64,000 nt of DNA from Fibrisoma montanum. GTDB taxonomy: Bacteria; Bacteroidota; Bacteroidia; Cytophagales; Spirosomataceae. Below, one piece after another: positions 1-7,947 of the stretch (position 1 is its first letter; the number at the start of each line of letters is the position of its first letter). Position numbers and translations under genes: made by a program. The stretch is taken from contig NZ_QXED01000006.1 in the NCBI RefSeq assembly GCF_003583365.1, positions 310,001 through 374,000 on the forward strand, written 5' to 3'. The notes under the pieces are model-generated. The model was not told the DNA's origin. It did no database searches and saw nothing but the letters and a program-made list of their open reading frames with translations.

Positions 1-1
1 C

Positions 2-79
2 AGCCCCCTGAATACAACCACCATACGGCCTGATGGTATCCTCTACAACGCTTTGACGGGCGGCTGCTCCTGCGGGTAG
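2..79 (+). CDS. C-terminal end of an upstream gene (partial, tentative)
   Basis: One frame is open from the window edge to a TAG at 77-79 and reads as 25 residues ending in TGGCSCG. I do not recognise the protein. It could be the tail of a gene that starts outside the window, or chance. The rimP promoter begins about 20 bp after the stop, which fits a gene end here. Confidence 0.25.
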   Translation, partial: SPLNTTTIRPDGILYNALTGGCSCG

Positions 80-97
80 GCGTCTGGTATCGGCGCG

Positions 98-129
98 TTT
101 GCAATTCGCTTGTAAATCTGCTATATTTG
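98..129 (+). promoter_or_regulatory. Promoter of rimP-nusA-infB
   Basis: TTTG at 98-101, a 20-nt spacer and TATATTTG at 122-129 match the Bacteroidota housekeeping promoter (-33 TTTG, -7 TAnnTTTG). Transcription would start near 135, giving a leader of about 60 nt before rimP that contains the hairpin at 161-179. Confidence 0.6.
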
Positions 130-160
130 CAACCGTAATAGGTTTTTCTGTTAAGTAAGC

Positions 161-183
161 AAGGGAGTCGCACTCCCTTTTTT
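161..183 (+). terminator. Leader hairpin with T-tract directly before rimP
   Basis: AAGGGAGT and ACTCCCTT pair around a CGC loop and are followed by a run of six Ts, the form of an intrinsic terminator. It lies between the predicted promoter and the rimP start 15 nt downstream. It could attenuate the operon rather than end an upstream gene, because the promoter lies before it. The hairpin is seen in the sequence; attenuation is inference. Confidence 0.6.
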
Positions 184-197
184 GTTAGCCCTACTGC

Positions 198-707
198 ATG
201 GATGACAAAACGCGTATTGCGGAGTTGATTCAGCCGTATTTACAAAACGGCCAGTTTTACATTGTAGATTGTCAGGTAGCCGGTCGCCAGGGTGGCCGTA
301 TTAAAGTGACCATCCTGCTGGACAGCGACACGGGGATTACGATTGACGAGTGCGTTGATATCAGCCGCCGATTCGGGGCGCAGCTCGACGAAACCGACCT
401 GTTCGACGGAGCGCCTTTTACGTTAGAAATTTCGTCGCCGGGTGTAGACCATCCGCTGACGTTTCCACGCCAGTACCGACGGAATGTCGGCCGACGCCTG
501 AAACTGACCCTTACTGACGGTACGACCCGAAACGGCGTACTCGACTCGGTTGCCGATGATCATATTATTTTGACCATCACACCGGAGCAGAAATCCAAAA
601 CGCAGAAAAAGAAGGAAGCTAAGCTTGGCATTGAAGAACTAACCGGCCCCGTGCCGATTCGCTTCGACGCGATTCAGAAAGCAAACGTAGAACTATCATT
701 CAAATGA
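198..707 (+). CDS. rimP: Ribosome maturation factor RimP
   Basis: Cytoplasmic factor needed for late maturation of the 30S ribosomal subunit. At 169 residues it is close to the family's usual 150-170. The N-terminal alpha/beta domain holds ECVDISRR (51-58) and the family hallmark ISSPGVDHPL (78-87); the rest is the SH3-like C-terminal domain, with a lysine-rich stretch near 135-142. It is the first gene of the classic rimP-nusA-infB order. The ATG at 198 follows the leader hairpin closely and has no Shine-Dalgarno sequence, as is usual in this phylum. The identification is secure from sequence and context. Confidence 0.96.
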   Translation: MDDKTRIAELIQPYLQNGQFYIVDCQVAGRQGGRIKVTILLDSDTGITIDECVDISRRFGAQLDETDLFDGAPFTLEISSPGVDHPLTFPRQYRRNVGRRLKLTLTDGTTRNGVLDSVADDHIILTITPEQKSKTQKKKEAKLGIEELTGPVPIRFDAIQKANVELSFK

Positions 708-783
708 GTCAGCCAGCCGGTGAAACCTTTATAACCTATCCGCCCGGCCACTGACTGATCAACTGATTAACTTGCAAACTACC

Positions 784-2028
784 ATGACCAGTGGATTACT
801 GATCGAATCATTCGCGGACTTTGCCCGGTCTAAAAATATTGACCGGCCCACCATGATCGCCATACTGGAGGACGTGTTCAGAACGATGATCCGCAAAAAG
901 TTCGGCACCGATGAAAACTTCGACGTAATCATCAACGCCGAAAGTGGCGACCTTGAAATGTGGCGCACCCGTGAGATTGTCGATGATAACTCGGAGGATA
1001 TCTGGGATTATGACAAAATTCCTCTTGCCGAAGCCCGCAAAATTCAGGACGACTTCGAAGTCGGCGAACAGGTGGCCGAAGAGGTGAAACTGGAAGATTT
1101 TGGCCGGCGGGTGGTGCAAACAGCCCGTCAGACACTCATCCAGAAAATCAAGGACTTAGAAAAGGAGTTACTGTACCAGAAATACAAGGACCAGGTTGGA
1201 GATCTGATCACCGCCGAAGTCTATCAGTTACTCAAGCACGAAATTATTCTGGTCGACCCTGAGAATAACGAACTAAGTTTGCCGCGTACCGAGCAGATTT
1301 CGAAGGATCGGTACCGGAAAGGCGAAACCATCAAAGCCGTCGTGAGCCGCGTGGAAATGATCAACGGATCGCCCAAGATCATTCTGTCCCGCACGTCGCC
1401 GGTCTTTCTGGAGCGGCTGTTCGAGATTGAAGTTCCCGAAATCTACGACGGTCTGATCTCCATCCGGAAGATCGTCCGCGAACCGGGCGAACGGGCCAAG
1501 GTAGCCGTAGAATCCTACGACGACCGGATCGACCCTGTAGGTGCCTGCGTGGGTATGAAAGGCTCCCGGATTCACGGCATCGTTCGTGAACTGGGTAACG
1601 AAAACATCGACGTAATCAACTATACCGAAAACCTCGAACTGCTCATCAGCCGGGCCCTCAGCCCTGCCAAGATCAGTTCGATGCAGATCGACCGGGAAGC
1701 CAAACGCGTTTCGGTGTTTCTGAAACCCGATCAGGTGTCGCTCGCTATTGGTAAAGGGGGGCAGAACATTAAGCTGGCGGGTCGGTTAGTGGATATGGAA
1801 ATCGACGTATTCCGCGACAATGAAGGCCAGGAAGACGACGAAGACGTTGACCTGTCGGAATTTACTGACGAAATTGACGAGTGGATGATCGACGAACTGC
1901 GCCGGGTAGGTCTCGATACGGCGAAGAGCGTACTGGCACTGAACCGCGACGAACTTGTTCGCCGGACGGACCTCGAAGAAGATACCGTCGACGAAATCCT
2001 GAGCATTCTGCGCCGGGAATTCGAGTAA
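784..2028 (+). CDS. nusA: Transcription termination/antitermination protein NusA
   Basis: RNA polymerase-associated factor that acts in pausing, termination and antitermination. I chose the ATG at 784 over an in-frame TTG at 772; the protein is then 414 residues and starts MTSGLLIESF. The order is an N-terminal polymerase-binding domain (about 1-125), an S1 domain (about 130-200), KH1 with GMKGSR (257-262) and KH2 with GKGGQN (323-328). After an acidic linker comes one helix-hairpin-helix-like segment near the C-terminus (about 365-414), so it lacks the long paired acidic repeats of the E. coli protein. It lies 76 bp after rimP and is followed by infB. Confidence 0.96.
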   Translation: MTSGLLIESFADFARSKNIDRPTMIAILEDVFRTMIRKKFGTDENFDVIINAESGDLEMWRTREIVDDNSEDIWDYDKIPLAEARKIQDDFEVGEQVAEEVKLEDFGRRVVQTARQTLIQKIKDLEKELLYQKYKDQVGDLITAEVYQLLKHEIILVDPENNELSLPRTEQISKDRYRKGETIKAVVSRVEMINGSPKIILSRTSPVFLERLFEIEVPEIYDGLISIRKIVREPGERAKVAVESYDDRIDPVGACVGMKGSRIHGIVRELGNENIDVINYTENLELLISRALSPAKISSMQIDREAKRVSVFLKPDQVSLAIGKGGQNIKLAGRLVDMEIDVFRDNEGQEDDEDVDLSEFTDEIDEWMIDELRRVGLDTAKSVLALNRDELVRRTDLEEDTVDEILSILRREFE

Positions 2029-2153
2029 CTTTCAGGTGCCGGATGGCGATCAGCCCGATGGCCGTCAGCATCCTCAACCTGGGGTCAACGACTGCCATCG
2101 GGCAGCCTGCGGCCATTTTAATGACTACGTGGGATTTTTATTTAACAAACCGG

Positions 2154-2185
2154 TGTTCTTAGGATACCAACAAGCATTAAATTTG
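2154..2185 (+). promoter_or_regulatory. Possible internal promoter for infB
   Basis: The 176-bp gap between nusA and infB contains TAAATTTG (2178-2185), a good -7 box, with TGTT 20 nt upstream as a weak -33 box. It would start transcripts about 10-15 nt before the infB ATG. infB is probably also read from the rimP promoter. Confidence 0.3.
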
Positions 2186-2204
2186 CCGAACATAAACCGA
2201 ATTT

Positions 2205-5200
2205 ATGGCAGAAGATAAGTCAATGCGCCTTAGCCAAGTGGCAAAAATCCTCAACAAAGGTATTTCCTCTGTTGTAGGTAGTCTGTCTGCCAAAGGGTTC
2301 AAGGTTGATAGTAATCCCAACACCAAAATCAACGCAGAGCAGTTGGAGGTGTTGGCGAAGGAATACAAATCCAATGAACTCCTGACCGGAGCTCGCCGTT
2401 CCGAATCGTCGGTTGCGGTCGCCGAGCCACCGCGCCGTAAGGAGGAGGATGTTATATTGTACCGTCGTGATGACGCAGGTCGTCCTATTGTGGACACTCC
2501 CAAACCCGAAGCATCAAAACCAGCGGAAACGCCACGGCCCTCTACTCCACAGCCAGCCACACCGTCTACCCAGTCTGTAGGAACGGGACTTCCTGGTCTT
2601 AAAGTAGTTGGCAAAATTGATCTGAACGCCCGACCAGGGACATCATCGTCTCAACCTGCGCCGGAGCAGCCTAAGGTAGTCTCTCCGCAGCCTGCCCCCG
2701 CGCCGACTGTTGAACGTACCCGTCCCACGGAGCCGGTCGCTCCGCCAAAGCCGGCCCCTACGGTACCTGCAGCAACTCCCCCCCAGGCGGAAGTTGCTAA
2801 ACCCGTAGAGAAGCCGCAGCCTGCTCCGGTTCAACCGCAGCCGGTTGCTGTAACACCACCGGCTCCACCGAAACCGGTTGAAACACCGAAACCCGAAGCA
2901 CCCCAGCCGGTTGCTGCGCAGCCAGTTGCCCGTCCGGAAGAAAAACCGGCAGCTCCGGTTGAAAATCGGCAGCCCGCTGCTCAACAGCCTGCTCAGCCGA
3001 CACCAACGCCACAGCAGCCGGGCAATCAGCAGCGAACTCAGCCGACTGGTAATGCACCCCAGGAACGGCGCGATGACCGCCGGGATGGCCAGCGTCCTCA
3101 CGGACAAGCCGACCGCCCCGCTAATCAGTCGAACCGCCCGGCCAATCAGCAGAATCAGCCCCGGCCGGAGCAAAACCGTCCGCGCGAGGAGCGTACCCCT
3201 ACGCCCCCTGCCGCCCCCGTTACTGATTCCGACGAAACGAGCGTAGAACCTGAAACGATTCGGGCCGCCGGAAGCCATCAGCTCGGTGGATTGAAGATTC
3301 TAGGTAAGATTGAATTACCGGTAAATAACCCGCGTCAGGGCGGAGGCAACAGTGCCGAAGACCGTAAGAAGAAGCGCAAGCGGATTCGCGGTCGCGAAGG
3401 CGCTGTTGGTGGTACCGGCCAGCCTAACCAACCGGGTACACCGCGCGAAGGCGGTCAGCCACAGGGCCAGGGTGGCAACAATTTCCGGAATGACCGAAAT
3501 GACCGCGGCCCCCGCGAAGGTGGTCAGCGGGATGGTGCTCCGCGGGAAGCTCGCGATGGGCAGGGTCAGAACCAGGGAGATCGTAATCAGGCACCCGCCA
3601 ACCGCAACACCAATCCAAATCAGCAAGGCCAGGGTGGCGGTGGTAACAACACCAATAACCGCAACCAGGGACAAGGTGGCGGAGGCCGGAGTAATACGAA
3701 TACAAACAACCGCCCGGGTCAGGGTGGTGGAAATAACGCCAATCGGGGTGGTACAGGCCGCGACAACAACCGTCGCGACCGCCGGGAAGCTCCTTCAGAA
3801 GCCGACGTACGGGCAAGTATCCGGGCTACCAACGCCCGGATGGCCGGCAACCAGCCTAACCGCGGTGCCGACCGTCGTCGGGATCGCCGGAATGAACGTG
3901 CCGAACGGAGCCGTCTGCTCGATGAACAGGAACAACTCGAAGCAAAAACGCTGAAAGTAACCGAGTTTGTTTCAGCCAACGACCTGGCGTCGCTGATGAG
4001 CGTATCGGTGAACGAAGTCATCTCGGTGTGTCTGAACCTGGGTATGTTCGTGTCGATTAACCAGCGACTCGATGCCGAAGCCATTACGGTAATTGCCGAC
4101 GAATTTGGTTTCGACGTACAGTTTGTCTCGGCTGAAGACGAAACCGAAGCGGGTGTCGACGTTGAAGCTGACGATCCGCAAGATCTGGCACCACGAGCCC
4201 CGATCGTGACCATCATGGGTCACGTTGACCACGGTAAAACGTCTTTGCTTGACTACATCCGCCGGGCGAAAGTGGCCGCCGGTGAAGCCGGTGGTATTAC
4301 GCAGCACATTGGTGCGTACAGCGTGAAAACCGCCGACGACCGCATGATTACTTTCCTCGATACGCCTGGTCACGAAGCGTTTACGGCCATGCGTGCCCGC
4401 GGTGCGAAAGTAACAGACGTTGTTATTATCGTGATTGCGGCCGACGACAGTGTCATGCCACAAACCCGGGAAGCTATCAATCACGCTCAGGTAGCCGGCG
4501 TTCCGATTGTGTTTGCCTTTTCGAAGGTGGATAAGCCGGGTGCCGATGCCGAAAAGATTCGTCAGGAACTGGCCACAATGAACCTCCTCGTTGAAGAGTG
4601 GGGTGGTAAATACCAGGCTCAGGAAATTTCGTCGAAATCCGGTATGGGTGTAGACGATCTGCTGGAGAAAGTCCTGCTCGAAGCCGAACTGCTCGAACTG
4701 AAAGCTAACCCGAGTCGTCGGGCGCTGGGTACGGTTATCGAAGCCTCGCTCGACAAGGGTCGTGGATACGTCTCGACGGTGCTGGTTGAAAACGGTACGC
4801 TCCGCCAGGGCGATATCATGCTCGTGGGTGCCCATTACGGACGCATCCGGGCTATGACCAACGACCGTGGCGAACGGATCAAGGAAGCCGGTCCGGCAAC
4901 TCCCGTCCAGATTCTGGGTCTGCCCGGCGCACCACAGGCCGGCGACAAGTTCAACGTGATGGAAACGGAGCGCGAAGCCCGCGAGATTGCGAACAAGCGC
5001 GAGCAACTGCTGCGTGAGCAGACGTTACGTACCCGCAAGCACATCACGCTCGAAGAAATTGGCCGCCGGAAAGCGATCGGTAGCTTCAAGGAGTTGAACG
5101 TGATTGTGAAAGGTGACGTGGACGGATCCGTCGAAGCCCTCTCCGATTCACTGTTGCAGCTGTCGACGGAAGAAGTTCAGGTGAACATCATTCACAAGGC

Positions 5201-5699
5201 CGTTGGTCAGATTTCGGAATCGGATATTCTGCTGGCTTCCGCATCAGACGCCATCATTGTCGGCTTCCAGGTACGTCCGTCGGCCAACGCTCGTCGTCTG
5301 GCAGAACAGGAGCAGATCGAGATTCGTCTGTACTCGATTATCTACGACGCCATCAACGAGGTGAAGGACGCCATGGAAGGTCTGTTGGCACCGACAACCG
5401 AGGAGGTGATCACAGGTAACATTGAGGTTCGCGATGTGTTCAAGATCAGCAAGGTGGGTACGGTAGCCGGCTGTTACGTAACAGAAGGGACCATCAAGCG
5501 GAACAACAAGATTCGGGTGATCCGCGACTTCATCGTGATCCATACCGGCGAAATCAGCGCCCTGAAACGCTTCAAGGACGACGTTGGTGAAGTACGGTCG
5601 GGCTACGAGTGTGGTCTGAGTGTCAAAAACTTCAACGACATCGAAGTAGGCGATACGATCGAAGCCTTTGAAATCAAAGAAGTGAAGCGTACGTTGTAA
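2205..5699 (+). CDS. infB: Translation initiation factor IF-2
   Basis: GTPase that brings initiator tRNA to the ribosome. At 1164 residues it is long, because a low-complexity linker rich in Pro, Gln, Asn, Gly and Arg spans roughly residues 75-580. A short helical IF2_N motif opens the protein ([13 protein letters not shown]) and a second IF2_N domain lies at about 585-640. The GTPase domain has P-loop GHVDHGKT (672-679) and DTPGHE (about 719). The G4 motif, normally NKxD, reads SKVD (773-776). Domains 2-4 complete the C-terminus. The linker is the probable reason for the length and is expected to be disordered. Confidence 0.97.
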   Translation: MAEDKSMRLSQVAKILNKGISSVVGSLSAKGFKVDSNPNTKINAEQLEVLAKEYKSNELLTGARRSESSVAVAEPPRRKEEDVILYRRDDAGRPIVDTPKPEASKPAETPRPSTPQPATPSTQSVGTGLPGLKVVGKIDLNARPGTSSSQPAPEQPKVVSPQPAPAPTVERTRPTEPVAPPKPAPTVPAATPPQAEVAKPVEKPQPAPVQPQPVAVTPPAPPKPVETPKPEAPQPVAAQPVARPEEKPAAPVENRQPAAQQPAQPTPTPQQPGNQQRTQPTGNAPQERRDDRRDGQRPHGQADRPANQSNRPANQQNQPRPEQNRPREERTPTPPAAPVTDSDETSVEPETIRAAGSHQLGGLKILGKIELPVNNPRQGGGNSAEDRKKKRKRIRGREGAVGGTGQPNQPGTPREGGQPQGQGGNNFRNDRNDRGPREGGQRDGAPREARDGQGQNQGDRNQAPANRNTNPNQQGQGGGGNNTNNRNQGQGGGGRSNTNTNNRPGQGGGNNANRGGTGRDNNRRDRREAPSEADVRASIRATNARMAGNQPNRGADRRRDRRNERAERSRLLDEQEQLEAKTLKVTEFVSANDLASLMSVSVNEVISVCLNLGMFVSINQRLDAEAITVIADEFGFDVQFVSAEDETEAGVDVEADDPQDLAPRAPIVTIMGHVDHGKTSLLDYIRRAKVAAGEAGGITQHIGAYSVKTADDRMITFLDTPGHEAFTAMRARGAKVTDVVIIVIAADDSVMPQTREAINHAQVAGVPIVFAFSKVDKPGADAEKIRQELATMNLLVEEWGGKYQAQEISSKSGMGVDDLLEKVLLEAELLELKANPSRRALGTVIEASLDKGRGYVSTVLVENGTLRQGDIMLVGAHYGRIRAMTNDRGERIKEAGPATPVQILGLPGAPQAGDKFNVMETEREAREIANKREQLLREQTLRTRKHITLEEIGRRKAIGSFKELNVIVKGDVDGSVEALSDSLLQLSTEEVQVNIIHKAVGQISESDILLASASDAIIVGFQVRPSANARRLAEQEQIEIRLYSIIYDAINEVKDAMEGLLAPTTEEVITGNIEVRDVFKISKVGTVAGCYVTEGTIKRNNKIRVIRDFIVIHTGEISALKRFKDDVGEVRSGYECGLSVKNFNDIEVGDTIEAFEIKEVKRTL

Positions 5700-5727
5700 G
5701 ACAACGTTCTACATACCACTAGTTTAC

Positions 5728-5762
5728 AGCCCTCCGGACTTCGAGTCTGGAGGGCTTTTTTA
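5728..5762 (+). terminator. Terminator of rimP-nusA-infB
   Basis: A 13-bp stem (AGCCCTCCGGACT paired with AGTCTGGAGGGCT, one G-T pair, TCG loop) is followed by a T-rich tail. It starts 28 bp after the infB stop and separates this operon from the next one. Confidence 0.9.
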
Positions 5763-5796
5763 TGCCGATTGTCTAGCCGTCAAACCGATACTCCGA

Positions 5797-5832
5797 TTTT
5801 TCAATACCGCCCGATTTCCACGAATACATTTG
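5797..5832 (+). promoter_or_regulatory. Promoter of the speD-like operon
   Basis: TACATTTG (5825-5832) is a good Bacteroidota -7 box, 37 bp before the first ATG of the eight-gene operon. The upstream box is weak: a T-run at 5797-5801, about 23 nt away. No other promoter-like site is obvious between the infB terminator and 5870. Confidence 0.45.
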
Positions 5833-5869
5833 TGTCACTATCTTACACAGCGTTACGTTAACCTAAACC

Positions 5870-6223
5870 ATGACAGCATACCGACCCGGTTTGCACCTCC
5901 TGTCAACCTTTTCGTCTTCGCCGGAGCGCCTGAGCGATGCCGCTGCCTGCCGGGCCGCGTTCGATCAACTCATTGACGTTCTGGAGCTCAACAAGGTTGG
6001 CGAGGCCTATCACATCTTTCCGAACGGCGGGTTCACAGCCGTGGTTTGCCTGACGGAGTCGCACGTATCGATTCATACCTGGCCGGAACTGAGCCTGGCA
6101 ACCTTCGACGTCTTTCTGTCAAACTACCTGCGCGACAACTCGGCCAAAACCCGCCGGTTCTACGCCGATGTACTGACGTATTTCGCGGCCACCGAACTTT
6201 CTAAACAGGAACTTACGCGATGA
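5870..6223 (+). CDS. S-adenosylmethionine decarboxylase-like (SpeD family) proenzyme, catalytic Cys replaced
   Basis: SpeD-family proteins are pyruvoyl enzymes that cut themselves at a Glu-Ser bond; the classical member decarboxylates S-adenosylmethionine to supply aminopropyl groups. At 117 residues this is the small class 1b form. The signature TESHVSIHTWPE (62-73) gives the Glu63-Ser64 cleavage site and processing His69. From my memory of the Thermotoga enzyme (Ser63, His68, Cys83), the catalytic Cys should be residue 84; here the stretch reads FDVFLSNY with Ser84. The protein may self-cleave yet decarboxylate SAM poorly, or use another substrate. It overlaps the next gene by 4 bp and heads a tight operon with a spermidine-synthase homologue. 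Confidence 0.85.
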   Translation: MTAYRPGLHLLSTFSSSPERLSDAAACRAAFDQLIDVLELNKVGEAYHIFPNGGFTAVVCLTESHVSIHTWPELSLATFDVFLSNYLRDNSAKTRRFYADVLTYFAATELSKQELTR

Positions 6224-7527
6224 CAGAAGCCGTTCCTTCCGGTCAGACTCCCCAGTCGGCCACGCTCCACTGCCCCGGGTGTCAGTCTGCAATTACGTAC
6301 TACGACGTAAAGAACAGTTCATTTTACGGCTGCCCGACCTGCCACACCTTTTTCGAGTATGCCTACGAAGGGCCACCTAAAGTAATGGCCACCTTCGCCG
6401 GCACGACGACACTCATTCCCATACCCATCGGGACCGAAGGTTATCTGGAAGGTCAGTTTATGCGGGTGGTTGGGTTTATGCGTAAAAAAGAAGCCTCAGC
6501 TCCCTACGAGTGGACTGAATACATGTTGTTGCGGCAAAACGGCCAGTATGCCCAGTTAGCTGAGTACAATGGCCACTGGATGTATATTGAACCGACGAAC
6601 AAAACATATACCGAATACCACACCACCGGAAACGCGTATTACGTCGATACGGAGCAACGTCAGTATCGGCTTTACAACCGGTATCAGGTAACTTTACTGG
6701 ATGCTGCCGGCGAATTTGACTGGAACATCCTTACTGATGAACAATTAACTATTTCTGAATATATACATCCCCCTTTTATGCTCATCGGCGAGCAGGCAAA
6801 GGCTCACTCCGACTGGTACGTCGCCCACTACGTTCAGCACACCGACCTGATCAAGGCTTTTGCTCTTGCTGCCGACGCCTTGCCAACCCCGTATGGCGTG
6901 GGGGCCATTCAACCGGCCGATCCGAAAGGGCGCTGGGATGCGTTGCTGTCCTTTACGGGTATGGCCGTTGTACTGGTGTTGCTGATTCAGGCGGTTATCA
7001 GTTTTAGTCGGCCGCCCCGGCAGGTATTCAGCGCTTCGTACCAGACCGAGCCGACACAGGATTCTGCTTCGGCCGGCTTCAAGCCTATCATAACGCCCTC
7101 GTTTCCGGTCGACGGTCCTACAATCCTGAGCATTGATCTACGCGCCGTACTGGATAACCAGTGGCTTGAACTACCCATGTCGCTGATTAATGAACAGACA
7201 GGTAAAACGTACGAGTGTACGAAAGCGCTGGAGTATTATTCTGGCCGTGAAGGCGGAGAAAACTGGTCAGAAGGCAGCCGAACTGATGAGGCTGTGCTGT
7301 CGCGTATACCATCCGGACGCTATCACCTGAACATCTACCCGGCCACGGCCCCTGGCAGTACCGTTTCATTTAAGGTGTCGGTCAAACAAAACCCAATGAT
7401 GTGGTCCAACCTGATTATTCTTCTGCTACTGCTCAGCCTGTATCCGGTGATTCTCTACTGGCGTCGGCAGTGGTATGAACAAAGCCGTTGGACCAACAGC
7501 GATTTTTCGGACATAGAAGACAACTAA
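6220..7527 (+). CDS. DUF4178 membrane protein with N-terminal zinc ribbon
   Basis: A 435-residue protein of unknown biochemical function. It opens with a zinc ribbon, CPGC (18-21) and CPTC (38-41), followed by a beta-rich region (about 60-210) that I assign to DUF4178 from its pattern and its neighbours. A transmembrane helix lies at about 246-265, then a domain of about 130 residues that probably faces the periplasm, and a second helix near 400-418 before a short acidic tail. Its ATG overlaps the speD-like stop (ATGA), so translation is coupled. The next gene is 6 bp downstream. It may be a membrane scaffold or sensor for the pathway; that is inference. Confidence 0.75.
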   Translation: MTEAVPSGQTPQSATLHCPGCQSAITYYDVKNSSFYGCPTCHTFFEYAYEGPPKVMATFAGTTTLIPIPIGTEGYLEGQFMRVVGFMRKKEASAPYEWTEYMLLRQNGQYAQLAEYNGHWMYIEPTNKTYTEYHTTGNAYYVDTEQRQYRLYNRYQVTLLDAAGEFDWNILTDEQLTISEYIHPPFMLIGEQAKAHSDWYVAHYVQHTDLIKAFALAADALPTPYGVGAIQPADPKGRWDALLSFTGMAVVLVLLIQAVISFSRPPRQVFSASYQTEPTQDSASAGFKPIITPSFPVDGPTILSIDLRAVLDNQWLELPMSLINEQTGKTYECTKALEYYSGREGGENWSEGSRTDEAVLSRIPSGRYHLNIYPATAPGSTVSFKVSVKQNPMMWSNLIILLLLLSLYPVILYWRRQWYEQSRWTNSDFSDIEDN

Positions 7528-7533
7528 TCGCTT

Positions 7534-7728
7534 ATGCTGAACGAGATACGCAAGATCAGGTATTACGCGGTCGCTGTCCTTGTGGCACTGGGTATGTTTG
7601 CCTGGGCCGGCTTTACAGGTACCCGCCTGCTGGGCGACGATGATGAACGCGTCGAAACCAAACAAGGCTACTACGGCCGCTCCGGCAGTTCGGGCGGTTA
7701 TCGACGAACCGGATTTTATCATAAATAA
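7534..7728 (+). CDS. Small membrane protein with Gly/Tyr/Arg-rich tail
   Basis: A 64-residue protein that I do not recognise as a family. It has a basic N-terminus, one hydrophobic helix (about 10-32), an acidic DDDE stretch, and a tail with repeated Gly, Ser, Tyr and Arg (YYGRSGSSGGYRR). It sits 6 bp after the DUF4178 gene and 12 bp before the DUF350 gene, in the same direction, which is the main reason to think it is real. It could be a small subunit of a membrane complex formed by its neighbours. Confidence 0.7.
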   Translation: MLNEIRKIRYYAVAVLVALGMFAWAGFTGTRLLGDDDERVETKQGYYGRSGSSGGYRRTGFYHK

Positions 7729-7740
7729 CCCTTATCCCAC

Positions 7741-7947
7741 ATGGAACTTAAGTACATCACGGCCTCTATCGTTTACTCACTACTGGGCGTAATCATCCTT
7801 TTGATTTGCTTCGTCGTCATCGAGAAAGTTGCCCCGGAAAACCTCTGGAAAAAAATTGTTGACGAGCAGAACGTAGCCCTGGCTATTCTGGCGGCTGCGT
7901 TCATGATCGCCGTATCCATAATCATCAGTTCGGCCATTCATGGTTAG
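7741..7947 (+). CDS. DUF350 family small membrane protein
   Basis: A 68-residue protein with two transmembrane helices (about 8-27 and 46-65) and a short polar loop. LWKKIVDEQNVALAILAAAF matches the typical DUF350 (YjfL-type) pattern, in which a polar dE..nnaAla stretch precedes the second helix. Larger DUF350 proteins contain two such units; this one has one and may form oligomers. Function is unknown. It overlaps the aminopropyltransferase gene by 8 bp. Confidence 0.75.
   Translation: MELKYITASIVYSLLGVIILLICFVVIEKVAPENLWKKIVDEQNVALAILAAAFMIAVSIIISSAIHG

Noticed and set aside
3972-5006. 344-codon frame on the minus strand opposite infB
   Set aside because: Antisense to the conserved GTPase domains of IF-2, with no protein-like pattern.
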